Source: Roseovarius tolerans (lineage in GTDB: Bacteria > Pseudomonadota > Alphaproteobacteria > Rhodobacterales > Rhodobacteraceae). From it: a stretch of DNA of 64,000 nt. Shown in pieces: positions 45,090 through 53,686 of the stretch; position 1 is the stretch's first letter; each line of letters starts with the position of its first letter. The stretch lies in NCBI RefSeq assembly GCF_900109855.1, contig NZ_FOBO01000009.1, forward strand, positions 1 to 64,000. The letters run 5' to 3'. The notes beneath the pieces are model-generated. The model was not told where the DNA came from, did no database searches, and saw nothing but the letters and a program-made list of their open reading frames with translations. The translations under genes and the position numbers were made by a program.

Positions 45090-46142
45090 TTATTCTCCGA
45101 AAGTCGAGAGATAGGCGGCGATGGCCGCGATATCCTCGTCGGATCTGAGCCCGGCAAAGGCCATGCGTGTCCCCTTCATGAAGCCGCGCGGATCAGCCAG
45201 AAACGCGGCGAGGCTTTCATTGTCCCAGACCAGCCCGTCACCGGCCATGCCTTCGAGGGCCGAGGAATACTTGAACCCGTCCACGGCACCGGCGGCACGC
45301 CCCACCACACCGTTGAGCTGCGGGCCTACGCGATTCTTGGCACCCTCGCCCACCTGGTGGCAAGCCTTACATTTGCGAAACACCTTTTCGCCGGCGGCGA
45401 CAAGTTCCGGATCGGGGCCGACTGCGGGCTCCGGTGAAGTCTCGGTGGCGGCCGCCTCGACCGGCTCTGCCTCGGCGGCGGGCGCTGCGGCCTCGGTCTC
45501 GGTGCCTTCCTCGTCGGGGGTCACGTCGAGAACGGCGGCGCGCATCGTGATCTCGACGCTGTCCTTGCAGTTCTCCATGCACGGCTCGCCATGCCAGATC
45601 GCGTATTCCGTCTCGGCCCGGTCATCGACGATGAAGCCGTCGGCATTGGGCATCTCGAACTCGGCGAAGTTTTCGTGGCTCAGGACGAAGTCGTCCTCCA
45701 CGAGGTTGTTGGAGTAGAGGATATAGGCGGTGATCGCGTAGACATCGTCGGGCGTCAGGCTCTGTGCGTTGCCGAAGGGCATCGAGCGGTTGACGTAATC
45801 CCACACCGTCGACAGGTGCGGCCAATACGATCCCACGGTCTTGAGCGGGTCCTTGCGGTCGAGCGTGCCCTGCCCGCCCGCCAGCTTTGGCCAGTTGCCG
45901 ATACCCTCGGCGAAATCACCGTGGCAGACGGCGCAATGTTCGGCAAAGACCTCGTCGCCGGTCCACACATCGCCCGACCCTTCCGGCAGACCGCGCCCGT
46001 CGGGCATGATCTTGACGTCCCAGGCGGCGATCTCTTCGGGCAGCGCCTCGCGCCCCAGCCCGTATTCGCCCGACCAGACAGCAGTGGCGGTGGCGCTGAC
46101 GGCAATGCCTGCGACCAGCGTGAACTTAAGAAACTTCGACAT
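45090..46142 (-). CDS. soxD: Dihaem cytochrome c SoxD
   Basis: The 350-residue precursor has a signal-like N-terminus (SKFLKFTLVAGIAVSATATA), an N-terminal haem domain with CAVCH, a linker rich in Ala/Glu (about 225-260) and a C-terminal class I cytochrome c domain with CKACH. With SoxC it forms the sulfane dehydrogenase Sox(CD)2. ATG 46142 overlaps soxC by 17 bases. Confidence 0.93.
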   Translation of the reverse strand: MSKFLKFTLVAGIAVSATATAVWSGEYGLGREALPEEIAAWDVKIMPDGRGLPEGSGDVWTGDEVFAEHCAVCHGDFAEGIGNWPKLAGGQGTLDRKDPLKTVGSYWPHLSTVWDYVNRSMPFGNAQSLTPDDVYAITAYILYSNNLVEDDFVLSHENFAEFEMPNADGFIVDDRAETEYAIWHGEPCMENCKDSVEITMRAAVLDVTPDEEGTETEAAAPAAEAEPVEAAATETSPEPAVGPDPELVAAGEKVFRKCKACHQVGEGAKNRVGPQLNGVVGRAAGAVDGFKYSSALEGMAGDGLVWDNESLAAFLADPRGFMKGTRMAFAGLRSDEDIAAIAAYLSTFGE

Positions 46143-47409
46143 TCTCTGCCTCCCCGTTGGGCCGCACCCACCATGTCTGAATACAGTTGTTGTGATAGAT
46201 CGAGTTTTCGCCGCGCACCTCGCGCAGCTGCGCCTTGGTGGGCTGGATATAGCCGGTGTCATCCATCGCGCGGCTTTGCAGCAGCATTTCCTCGCCGTCC
46301 CATGTGGTGTCGAGATAGAACCGGGTGAGCGCCTTGGCCTCGCCTTCCTTGGCGAGGCGCGCGATCTCCCACGTCTTGCCGCCATCCTTTGAGACATCAA
46401 CGCGGGTGATCGCGCCGTGGCCCGACCATGCAAGCCCGGTGATCACCAGCGGCCCCTTGCCATGGGTGATCGGCGATTGCGGGCTGGGCGAGGTGACGAC
46501 CGATTTCGCGTCCATCACCCAGGTCCATTTGCGGCTGGTGCCGTCGGCCAGCGTGTCGGTGTATTTGCTGGTCTCTTCGCGGCTTTCAACCGGGCCGTCC
46601 GTCACTTCGATACGGCGGATCCACTTGACCCACATGTTGCCTTCCCAGCCCGGCACGACGAGGCGGACAGGATAGCCATGCTCCTTGCGCAGCGCCTCGC
46701 CATTGGCCTTGAAGGCCACCAGACAATCGCCAAGCGCCTTGCCCATCGGGATCGAGCGGCCGTTGGAGGACGCATCGGCCCCCTCGACATAGACCCACTT
46801 GTCCTTGAGATCGCCCGCCACGTCGAGCCCGGCCTCTTCGATCAGGGTGCGCAGCGGCACGCCGGTATATTCCATGTTATGGATCATGCCATGGGTGAAC
46901 TGCGCGCCGTTGAGTTGCGCCCCCGCCCATTCCATGCCCGTATTGGCCGCGCATTCGCAGAAATAGACATGGTTCTCACGCGGGAAGCGTTCGAGATCGG
47001 CATAGGTGAAGACCAGCGGCTTATCCACCAGCCCGTTGATCATCAGCCGGTAATCTTCCTTCTTGAGGTCGATCGCACCGGAATGGTGCCGCTCGAAGGC
47101 GCAGCCCTGTGGCGTGATCGTGCCGTCAAGCGCGTGGATCGGCGTGAAATTGATCGAGGAAATCGTGTCAGCGGTCAGCCATTCGACATTGCGGCGGACC
47201 ACGTCCGATTCGTATTCGATGGGCAAGCCGTAGGGCGAGGCATCGACCCCATCGCCAAGGCCGGTGGCCCAGGGCTGCACATCCGTGATCAACGGATCAG
47301 GCGTGCCCGCTTGTGCCGCGCCCGCCGTGACGGCCCCGGCTGCAGCGGCCACGCTGCCGCGCAGGAACGCGCGCCGCGAGGTGGATTTTCCCTTGAAAAG
47401 CTCAGACAT
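46126..47409 (-). CDS. soxC: Sulfane dehydrogenase molybdoprotein SoxC
   Basis: The 427-residue precursor has a Tat signal (TSRRAFLRGSVAAAAGAV) and the sulfite oxidase fold with the molybdenum-ligating cysteine in VYFCECAANTG, and a C-terminal dimerisation domain. Its presence with soxD predicts full oxidation of thiosulfate to sulfate without sulfur globules. ATG 47409 has a good Shine-Dalgarno (GGAGG). Confidence 0.96.
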   Translation of the reverse strand: MSELFKGKSTSRRAFLRGSVAAAAGAVTAGAAQAGTPDPLITDVQPWATGLGDGVDASPYGLPIEYESDVVRRNVEWLTADTISSINFTPIHALDGTITPQGCAFERHHSGAIDLKKEDYRLMINGLVDKPLVFTYADLERFPRENHVYFCECAANTGMEWAGAQLNGAQFTHGMIHNMEYTGVPLRTLIEEAGLDVAGDLKDKWVYVEGADASSNGRSIPMGKALGDCLVAFKANGEALRKEHGYPVRLVVPGWEGNMWVKWIRRIEVTDGPVESREETSKYTDTLADGTSRKWTWVMDAKSVVTSPSPQSPITHGKGPLVITGLAWSGHGAITRVDVSKDGGKTWEIARLAKEGEAKALTRFYLDTTWDGEEMLLQSRAMDDTGYIQPTKAQLREVRGENSIYHNNCIQTWWVRPNGEAENVEVS

Positions 47410-47435
47410 CTCGAATGCCTCCTCTCGACTGGATC

Positions 47436-49133
47436 TCATGCGCCAATCACCTTGACGCTGTCATTGGGTGCGACACGCACGGTGCCCTGCTTGGCGATAT
47501 GGTTCTCGACCACGTCCCAGATCTGCGGGCCCTCGGTGCCCTCGTTGACCGATGCCCAACCGGCGACCACGTAATTCTTCTCGGGATCAATCGCCTCGCC
47601 GGTCTTGAGCAGCGTCATGTCGCTGATCCGGCTGCCCTGCGGCTGGTTGATGTCGATCCGGTAGCCCATGCCCCCGATACGCACCATGTCACCGCCCTGC
47701 TGGTAATAGGGGTCCGGGTTGAAGATGTTGTCGGCCACGTCCTCGAGAATGACCTTGATGAACTCGCCGGTCATCTCGGAGCGATAGGCCTTGCCATAGG
47801 TCATCGACGTGACGTTGAAGATATCCTCGCGGGTGATGTCCTGCCCGGGGATGAGGCTCGGCCCCCAGCGCACGCCGGGCGACATGGCGATATCCGCCTC
47901 GCGCTCTTCGATCAGCGCGTCGCAAATGAGATCATCCCACGAGCCGTTGAAGTTGCCGCGCCGGTACAGCAGGCTCTCGGTCTGGCCGATCACCTCTTCA
48001 AGCTCGGACTTGAACGGCGCGCGCTGCTCATCAATGAGCGCGGCCACCTCCTTGTCCGGCTCGATCACATCGCTGAAAATCGGGATCAGCTTGTGGCGAA
48101 AGCCCATCATCCGGCCATCGCGCACATCCAGATCGACGCGGCTGACGAATTTGCCGTTGCTGCCCGACGCGATGAGGATCGTCTCGCCCACCAGAACAGG
48201 CTCGGGCAGCGCGTCGTGGGTGTGGCCCGTCAGGATGACGTCGATGCCCGAAACGATGCCCGCCATCTTCTTGTCCACGTCAAAGCCGTTATGGCTCAGC
48301 ACGACCACGAGGTCCGCCCCCTGCCCCCGCACTTCATCGACCATCGCCTGCATGTTCTCGTCGCGGATACCGAAAGAGTATTCGGGGAACATCCAGCCCG
48401 GATTGGCAATCGGCATATATGGGAAGGCCTGACCGATCACGGCGATTTTGGCACCGCCGCGTTCAAAGAACTGGTAGGGCGGGAAAAGCTCTGCGGGCTC
48501 GTCCCACTCGGCGTCGAAAATGTTCTGGCCGAGGGCGGCAAAAGGCAGGCCCTCGACGATCTCGTGAACCCGGTCAGAGCCGAGCGTGAATTCCCAGTGA
48601 AAAGTCATCGCGTCGGGCTTGAGCGCGTTCATCACGTTAACCATGTCCTGACCTTCGGTCTTGTAGCAGGTGTAAGAGCCGTGCCAGGTGTCGCCGCCAT
48701 CGAGCAGGATCGCATCGGGGCGGTCGGCGCGGATCGCGTTGATCACGGTCGCCATGCGGTCCAGCCCGCCGACCTTGCCATAGCCCTGCGCCAGCGCGCT
48801 GAAATCGCCCGAGGACAGCGCGTAATGCGACGGGCTGCCATCGTCGATGCCGTATAGCTTGCGGAAATCCGCGCCGGTGACATGCGGCACGGCACCCTTG
48901 TTGTCGCCCACGCCGATATTGATCGACGGTTCGCGGAAATAGATCGGCTTGAGCTGCGCGTGAATGTCGGTGATGTGGATTAGGCTCACATTGCCGAACG
49001 TGTCGAACTGCAAGAGCTGGTCCTGCGTCAGCGCCTGTTGCGCCGCCAGTTTGGCCCAGTTGCCGAAGGACGACGCCCCAAGGATGGCCGAAGCCGCCAT
49101 GCTCGTTTGAAGAAAATCGCGACGCGAGATCAT
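47436..49133 (-). CDS. soxB: Sulfate thiol esterase SoxB
   Basis: The 565-residue Tat precursor (ISRRDFLQTSMAASA) has the di-manganese 5'-nucleotidase-like fold: HITDIHAQL, LLDGGDTWHGSYT, LSHNGFDVD, GHTHDALP. It releases sulfate from the SoxY-bound S-sulfonate. A palindrome like those at soxX and soxV/S and a TTGACT box lie just upstream, after the soxA terminator, so soxBCDEF seems to have its own promoter. Confidence 0.97.
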   Translation of the reverse strand: MISRRDFLQTSMAASAILGASSFGNWAKLAAQQALTQDQLLQFDTFGNVSLIHITDIHAQLKPIYFREPSINIGVGDNKGAVPHVTGADFRKLYGIDDGSPSHYALSSGDFSALAQGYGKVGGLDRMATVINAIRADRPDAILLDGGDTWHGSYTCYKTEGQDMVNVMNALKPDAMTFHWEFTLGSDRVHEIVEGLPFAALGQNIFDAEWDEPAELFPPYQFFERGGAKIAVIGQAFPYMPIANPGWMFPEYSFGIRDENMQAMVDEVRGQGADLVVVLSHNGFDVDKKMAGIVSGIDVILTGHTHDALPEPVLVGETILIASGSNGKFVSRVDLDVRDGRMMGFRHKLIPIFSDVIEPDKEVAALIDEQRAPFKSELEEVIGQTESLLYRRGNFNGSWDDLICDALIEEREADIAMSPGVRWGPSLIPGQDITREDIFNVTSMTYGKAYRSEMTGEFIKVILEDVADNIFNPDPYYQQGGDMVRIGGMGYRIDINQPQGSRISDMTLLKTGEAIDPEKNYVVAGWASVNEGTEGPQIWDVVENHIAKQGTVRVAPNDSVKVIGA

Positions 49134-49161
49134 GTCTGACCTTTCCACTACCGCAGGGATC

Positions 49162-49181
49162 ACATGCGGAATTTTGAATGT
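49162..49181. promoter_or_regulatory. Predicted SoxR operator upstream of soxB
   Basis: ACATGC-GGAATTTT-GAATGT has the same ACAT...ATGT, N8-spaced layout as the soxX and soxV/soxS sites. It lies 29 bases before the soxB start and directly after a -35-like TTGACT (minus strand, 49191-49186). Confidence 0.5.
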
Positions 49182-49192
49182 TTTTAGTCAAG

Positions 49193-49224
49193 AAAAACCC
49201 CGCCCGGCCCATGGCCAAGCGGGG
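49193..49224 (-). terminator. Rho-independent terminator after soxA
   Basis: On the minus strand the stem CCCCGCTTGGCC / GGCCGGGCGGGG with loop ATG is followed by TTTTTCTT, 9 bases after the soxA stop. It splits the sox locus into soxVWXYZA-side and soxBCDEF units. Confidence 0.85.
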
Positions 49225-49232
49225 GTCTTCAC

Positions 49233-50090
49233 TCAGTTGCGGACCGACGGCCCTTCGACCGACAGACCATTGCCGCGGCTCGCGACATAAAGCTCCAGCG
49301 CCACGAATTCGGGGCTGCCGGGGCTGAACGTCTCGGCGCGGGTGTCGCGCACGCAGCCCTTGAAGCGGGCATGCACCGAGTTGAGCTTGGTGTTTTTCAG
49401 CCTGTAGACCGGAAAGCCGTTGATCTGGCCCTGGCTCAGGTGGTCGGCGCGGATCATGCGGCCGTAATTGTCCTCGTGACAATTGGCGCAGCTCAGCTCC
49501 AACTGGCCGGTGCGGGTATAGTAGAGTTCCTTGCCCGCCTCCCAGGTCTCGGCCACGGGACCATCGGTCGCCACGTTGATCGGCATGCCGCGCGACACCG
49601 ACGAGATCAGCGCCAGCATGCTGGTCATATCGGTGCCGGTGTATTTCAGCGGCTCGGCCTTCATGTTCTCGGTGCGGCAGGCATTCACCTGCATCTCCAG
49701 CGTGCGAACCTCGCCCGCGTCCTCGTTCCACTTGGGATAGACCGCGCGCACGCCCTTCATGCTCTCTCCGGCATCGCCATGGCAGCTTGCACAGGACTTG
49801 CCCGCCTCACCCTCGACCGTGTCCCAGGCATCCATCGCCTGCTCGACAAAGATCATGCCGGGATTGTCGAAATCGTCGGCCTGCATGGCGCGGGTCTCGG
49901 TGCCGCGGAAATGCCAGCCCGAGATCACCTCGGGCAGCGCGCCCTCGACCGCTGCCGGGGCGTCGGTCCAGGTGGTGAGTTCGGTCTCTTCGTTGATGAT
50001 CAGCGTATCCTCGACGGGTTCGGCCCATGCCGCCCCCGCCGTGATTGCACTCGCTCCCAGAAGCGCTGTTATCAGTGCTGTTTTTTTCAT
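49233..50090 (-). CDS. soxA: Dihaem cytochrome c SoxA
   Basis: The 285-residue precursor (signal MKKTALITALLGASAITAGA, cut at AWA) has two haem motifs, CASCH and CANCH, so it is the dihaem type, and the cysteine in FKGCVRDTRAE that is the haem ligand/active persulfide. With SoxX it links thiosulfate to SoxY. Confidence 0.96.
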   Translation of the reverse strand: MKKTALITALLGASAITAGAAWAEPVEDTLIINEETELTTWTDAPAAVEGALPEVISGWHFRGTETRAMQADDFDNPGMIFVEQAMDAWDTVEGEAGKSCASCHGDAGESMKGVRAVYPKWNEDAGEVRTLEMQVNACRTENMKAEPLKYTGTDMTSMLALISSVSRGMPINVATDGPVAETWEAGKELYYTRTGQLELSCANCHEDNYGRMIRADHLSQGQINGFPVYRLKNTKLNSVHARFKGCVRDTRAETFSPGSPEFVALELYVASRGNGLSVEGPSVRN

Positions 50091-50120
50091 TGTCGTCCCT
50101 CCCTGACGGTGATGCCTCAA

Positions 50121-50450
50121 TCAGCCCAGCGCGATGTTCTTGGTCTCTTCGTAGACTGAGCCATCGTCGTCGTACCAGGTGAACTTCATGTCACCGGCGT
50201 CAGGAATGACGGCCTCGAACTCGAAATACGGATTGGTCGAGATCGCGGGCTCCATGGTCACGTCGACCACCATCTCACCGTTGAATTCGCAGGTGAAGCG
50301 GTTGATGATCGAACGCGGGATGGTGTTGCCATCGGCGTCCTTGCGCTGACCGGATTCCATCGGGTGGCTGATCAGGGTCTTGATCGTGACCGTCTCGCCG
50401 GCACGTGCCTTGCGCGGCGCTTTCACGCGGGGTTTCACATTGTCTGCCAT
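50121..50450 (-). CDS. soxZ: Sulfur-carrier partner SoxZ
   Basis: The 109-residue protein has the SoxZ immunoglobulin-like fold signatures VKTLISHPMESGQRKD and FTCEFNGEMVVDVTM. It has no signal peptide, as usual, and is exported with SoxY. Confidence 0.96.
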   Translation of the reverse strand: MADNVKPRVKAPRKARAGETVTIKTLISHPMESGQRKDADGNTIPRSIINRFTCEFNGEMVVDVTMEPAISTNPYFEFEAVIPDAGDMKFTWYDDDGSVYEETKNIALG

Positions 50451-50475
50451 TGTCGGATTCTCCTAAATTCCTGCC

Positions 50476-50892
50476 TCAGCCGCCGCAGCCGCCGATGGTG
50501 ACCTTGACGTTGCTCGATGCCTTGACGAAAGAGCCGTCCTTCATCTTGGCGATCGCGACCACGTCCTGCGTGCCAGCGAGGCGGATGCGGGTCGAGGCGC
50601 TGTGCGAACCGGCCAGCGGGCCGAACTTGAACTCGGCCACGCCGGGCGTCGGGTTGCCCATCGCCAACACGAGGATCGCCTCGGCGCCGGGTGCGTCGAC
50701 CTCGATCGGCACGGTGTTGCCGTTCTCGGCAATCTCGGGCGCGGTCAGGGTCAGACCCTCGCTGCCCATATCCGCCCCACCGGTGAATGCGGCGATGGCG
50801 TCCTCGCCTGCGGCGCTCGCGCGCATCGGCAGTCCAAAGGCCACCAAAGCGCCCGCGCCCATCACCATCACGCCACGTCTCGTCATTGTCAT
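50476..50892 (-). CDS. soxY: Sulfur-carrier protein SoxY
   Basis: The 138-residue precursor has a Tat signal (MTRRGVMVMGAGALVAFGL) and ends with VKVTIGGCGG, the swinging arm whose cysteine carries the sulfur intermediates. A full-length, intact SoxY. Confidence 0.97.
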   Translation of the reverse strand: MTMTRRGVMVMGAGALVAFGLPMRASAAGEDAIAAFTGGADMGSEGLTLTAPEIAENGNTVPIEVDAPGAEAILVLAMGNPTPGVAEFKFGPLAGSHSASTRIRLAGTQDVVAIAKMKDGSFVKASSNVKVTIGGCGG

Positions 50893-50937
50893 TGTGCTGA
50901 ACTCCTGTTCAAAGCCGACCCGGTGCAGGGGCGGCGG

Positions 50938-51408
50938 TCAGTATTTGAGGGTGGCGAGATAGGCCACCACGTCCTCGATCTGCTGCGCGGTGAGAAGCGG
51001 GCCGAAACTGTCATCCGCCGCCTCGCCGGTATAGGCGTTGCCGGGACGGGTGAAGCCATCCACGCGGTAGAAGGACGGCATCATCGAGTCCGGGAACATC
51101 ATCTTGGCATTGGCCACGATTCCGCGCAACTCCGCCTCGCTCCAGCGCTCTCCCGCGCCGTCGAGCATCGGGCCGATCTCACCATGAAACGGAATGTCGC
51201 TCATGTCGGAATTGGCGTGGCAGGCCACGCAATTGCCGAGCGATTTGTTGCCCACCACCTCGCGGCCACGGGCAGGATCACCGGGCGCTCCGGTCAGCGA
51301 TACGGTGACGGCACCATCCTCGAAGGGAACCTCACCCGGGGCAATCTCGGCAGCTGCGGCACCTGTTGCGGCACCGATCAGCGCGATCGTCATCAGTGTT
51401 CGTTTCAT
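50938..51408 (-). CDS. soxX: Monohaem cytochrome c SoxX
   Basis: The 156-residue precursor has a signal peptide (MKRTLMTIALIGAATGAAAA), a haem motif CVACH and the C-terminal methionine region MFPDSMMPSFYRV. Partner of SoxA. First gene after the promoter region at 51409-51524. Confidence 0.95.
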   Translation of the reverse strand: MKRTLMTIALIGAATGAAAAEIAPGEVPFEDGAVTVSLTGAPGDPARGREVVGNKSLGNCVACHANSDMSDIPFHGEIGPMLDGAGERWSEAELRGIVANAKMMFPDSMMPSFYRVDGFTRPGNAYTGEAADDSFGPLLTAQQIEDVVAYLATLKY

Positions 51409-51422
51409 GCGTCCTCCCTAAC

Positions 51423-51442
51423 ACATTCACATTTTTGTATAT
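51423..51442. promoter_or_regulatory. Predicted SoxR operator 1 at soxX (over the -10 box)
   Basis: ACATTC-ACATTTTT-GTATAT keeps one half (ACATTC) and spacing of the consensus; the other half is degenerate. It touches the -10 box TATGAT of the predicted soxX promoter. Confidence 0.4.
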
Positions 51443-51470
51443 CATAGGACACAATGACGAGATCGCACAA
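51441..51470 (-). promoter_or_regulatory. Predicted soxX promoter
   Basis: Minus-strand TTGTGC (51470-51465) and TATGAT (51446-51441) are separated by 18 bases, 33 bases upstream of the soxX start. Two operator-like palindromes flank it. Confidence 0.5.
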
Positions 51471-51474
51471 CAAT

Positions 51475-51494
51475 AAATTCTGATTTTTGAATTT
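51475..51494. promoter_or_regulatory. Predicted SoxR operator 2 at soxX
   Basis: AAATTC-TGATTTTT-GAATTT is a perfect 6-bp inverted repeat with 8-base spacer and contains ATTC-N8-GAAT, the site type known for the related persulfide sensor SqrR. It sits just upstream of the -35 box in the soxW-soxX gap, a region known to bind SoxR in Pseudaminobacter. Confidence 0.6.
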
Positions 51495-51524
51495 AATGTA
51501 GTCCGGCACACGCCTTATCCCGTC

Positions 51525-52094
51525 TCAGTTTGCGGCGCGTTCCTGAATGCGCCTTGCGTGATAACGCTGGAAATCTTCATCCGTATCAAGCGCATACCGC
51601 TTTTCGTTCACCCATGTCAGCATATCGAGCGTTGTCCCCGCCTCGAACGCGCCGGGCATCAGCGCCACCGCTGCCTGCGCCGCCGTCTGGCCCTCGGGCA
51701 CCTCTTCAGGCAGGAACAGAATCGACGGCGTGAAAAGCAGACCCCATTTGCGGGTCGCGGCCTTCTCGCTCAGTGATTCCCCATCGAAATCGGTCACCTC
51801 GATGTCGCCATGCAGGTTAAGCTGCACGACAAAGAAATTCTCGCGGATATAGTCGGCGATCTCGGGCCGTGGGAATACGTGCTCATGCATCCGCGTGCAG
51901 TAGATGCAGCCGCGTTGCTCGACCATGATCATCAGCCGCTTGCCCTCGGCATTCGCCTCGTCAAGATCCTCGCGCAGGTCCTTGAACGTGTCGCGCATCC
52001 AGTCGGTCTTGTGCAGCCCGTCATCGCCCACCTCGGCGGCGGCAACCGGCAGCGCCAGCAGACAGGCCGCCAGCAGGCTCAGAAAACGTGTCAT
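51525..52094 (-). CDS. soxW: Periplasmic thioredoxin SoxW
   Basis: The 189-residue precursor has a signal peptide (TRFLSLLAACLLALPVAAA) and a thioredoxin fold with GCIYC, SILFLPEE and a cis-proline TPS. ATG 52094 is chosen by the signal peptide. It receives electrons from SoxV and keeps SoxY reduced. Confidence 0.92.
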   Translation of the reverse strand: MTRFLSLLAACLLALPVAAAEVGDDGLHKTDWMRDTFKDLREDLDEANAEGKRLMIMVEQRGCIYCTRMHEHVFPRPEIADYIRENFFVVQLNLHGDIEVTDFDGESLSEKAATRKWGLLFTPSILFLPEEVPEGQTAAQAAVALMPGAFEAGTTLDMLTWVNEKRYALDTDEDFQRYHARRIQERAAN

Positions 52095-52108
52095 GATCTC
52101 CTCCTCTC

Positions 52109-52846
52109 CTAGATATTTTGAAACGCCGGGAACGTCTCCAGCATCCATTGCGCGATGTGGTTGACGCTGTCGGTGGCAATCAGCGCGGCAAACACGATCA
52201 GCAGCAGCCCCATCGCCTTTTCCACCTTGGGCAGGTGGCGGCGGAATTTCGACGCGAACCGCAGGAACGGCCCGATGAAAAGCGACGCCACCATGAACGG
52301 CGTGGTCATCGCAAAGCCAAAGACCAGCAGCAGCCCCAGTCCCTCCATCGCCGTGGATTCGGTGCTCGCGGTAAAGACGACAGCGGTCAGCACGCCGCCG
52401 ACGCAGGGCGTCCACCCGGCGGCAAAGGCAAAGCCCACAACGTAAGCTCCCAAAACCGACATGTTCTTGGTATCGCCCGCCTCCATCTGGAAAACGCGGT
52501 TGAGAAAGCCGATGCGCAGCACGCCCAGAAAATGCAGCCCGAGGATCAACACTACCAGCGCGGCGAAAAGGCGAAACTCGGTCTGAAACCCGCGAAACGC
52601 CTGGCTGAGCCCGAAGGCCGCAGCCCCCAACAGCACGAACACCGTGATGATTCCCGCCGAGAACATCACCGACGCGGCAAAGGCGCGGCGCCGCACGCCG
52701 GGGGCCAGCCGCCCCTCGGCGCTGATTTCCGACATCGAGGCTCCGGCCATGTAGCTGAGATAGAACGGCACGATCGGCAGCACGCAGGGTGAGAAAAAGA
52801 CGATCAGCCCGCCGATGAACGCGCTGAGCAGGGAGACATCGAACAT
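52109..52846 (-). CDS. soxV: CcdA/DsbD-type thiol transporter SoxV
   Basis: The 245-residue membrane protein has six helices and two conserved cysteine sites, FSPCVLPIVPFYLS and GWTPCVGGVLTAV, which pass electrons from cytoplasmic thioredoxin to SoxW. Divergent from soxS. Confidence 0.94.
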   Translation of the reverse strand: MFDVSLLSAFIGGLIVFFSPCVLPIVPFYLSYMAGASMSEISAEGRLAPGVRRRAFAASVMFSAGIITVFVLLGAAAFGLSQAFRGFQTEFRLFAALVVLILGLHFLGVLRIGFLNRVFQMEAGDTKNMSVLGAYVVGFAFAAGWTPCVGGVLTAVVFTASTESTAMEGLGLLLVFGFAMTTPFMVASLFIGPFLRFASKFRRHLPKVEKAMGLLLIVFAALIATDSVNHIAQWMLETFPAFQNI

Positions 52847-52877
52847 TACGCAGCCTTACATGGGTTGATCCGGAAAC

Positions 52878-52897
52878 ACATTCAAACTATTATATGT
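52878..52897. promoter_or_regulatory. Predicted SoxR operator between soxV and soxS
   Basis: ACATTC-AAACTATT-ATATGT shows the ACAT...ATGT outer symmetry and N8 spacing in the 81-base divergent gap. In Pseudaminobacter SoxR binds the corresponding soxS-soxV region. Confidence 0.5.
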
Positions 52898-52927
52898 TTT
52901 ATTGCCTCCGTCAATCGGAACCAAAGA

Positions 52928-53296
52928 ATGCGTATACTCGCCGCCGTTCTGGTCAGCCTCGGGCTGACGCTTGGCCTCACCGGCCCGCTTCGGGCGGCAG
53001 AGTTGATCATGGTTGAGCAACACGGCTGTCACTGGTGCGAACAGTGGAACGCCGAGATCGCCCCGGCCTACCCCAACACCGAGGAAGGCGCGCGCGCGCC
53101 GCTGCGCCGCGTGCTGATCAGTGATCTGCCCGAGGATGTGGAGTTCACCTCGCGCCCGGTCTTCACCCCCACTTTCGTGCTGGTCCACGAAGGGCATGAG
53201 CTGGGCCGGATGGAGGGCTATGCCGGCGACGAGTTTTTCTGGTTCCTGCTGGCGCAGTTGCTCAACGCGCATCCCGACGCCACGGCGCTGCGGTAA
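52928..53296 (+). CDS. soxS: Periplasmic thioredoxin-like protein SoxS
   Basis: The 122-residue precursor has a signal peptide (RILAAVLVSLGLTLGL..RAA) and VEQHGCHWCEQWNAE with the CxxC active site, plus FTPTFVLVHEG with the cis-proline. SoxS reactivates SoxY in Paracoccus. ATG 52928 chosen for the signal peptide; the upstream in-frame part overlaps the operator. Confidence 0.92.
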   Translation: MRILAAVLVSLGLTLGLTGPLRAAELIMVEQHGCHWCEQWNAEIAPAYPNTEEGARAPLRRVLISDLPEDVEFTSRPVFTPTFVLVHEGHELGRMEGYAGDEFFWFLLAQLLNAHPDATALR

Positions 53297-53302
53297 CCGG
53301 CC

Positions 53303-53644
53303 ATGCTGCGCAAAGCCCCTCCGCCGAACATGGACATCACATCAGAGAGCCTCGACACGATGCTGGGCCATGCCCATGACGCCGCCGAGTTTCTGAAGGC
53401 GATCAGCCACGAGGGGCGGTTGATGATCCTGTGCCACCTCGCCACCGGCGAAAAGACCGTGACCGAGCTTGAAGAGCTGCTCTCGGCGCGGCAGGCGGCG
53501 GTCTCGCAACAGCTCTCGCGGCTGCGGACAGAGCAGCTTGTCACACCCAGACGTGAAGGCAAGGCGATCTATTACCGTTTGACAGACCGCCGCGCGATCA
53601 CGATGCTCGAAGTGGTCTACGATCTCTTTTGCAAGCAGCCTTGA
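53303..53644 (+). CDS. soxR: ArsR-family repressor SoxR
   Basis: The 113-residue winged-helix protein has EFLKAISHEGRLMILCHLA and recognition helix region SARQAAVSQQLSRLRTEQLV. Cys44 and Cys110 match the two-cysteine persulfide sensor layout of SqrR/BigR, so it should release DNA when sulfur compounds oxidise or persulfidate these cysteines. Co-transcribed with soxS and soxT. Confidence 0.92.
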   Translation: MLRKAPPPNMDITSESLDTMLGHAHDAAEFLKAISHEGRLMILCHLATGEKTVTELEELLSARQAAVSQQLSRLRTEQLVTPRREGKAIYYRLTDRRAITMLEVVYDLFCKQP

Positions 53645-53686
53645 CGGAGGAGCCGGGGCCTTGCCAGCGACACATGGAGGAGACAC

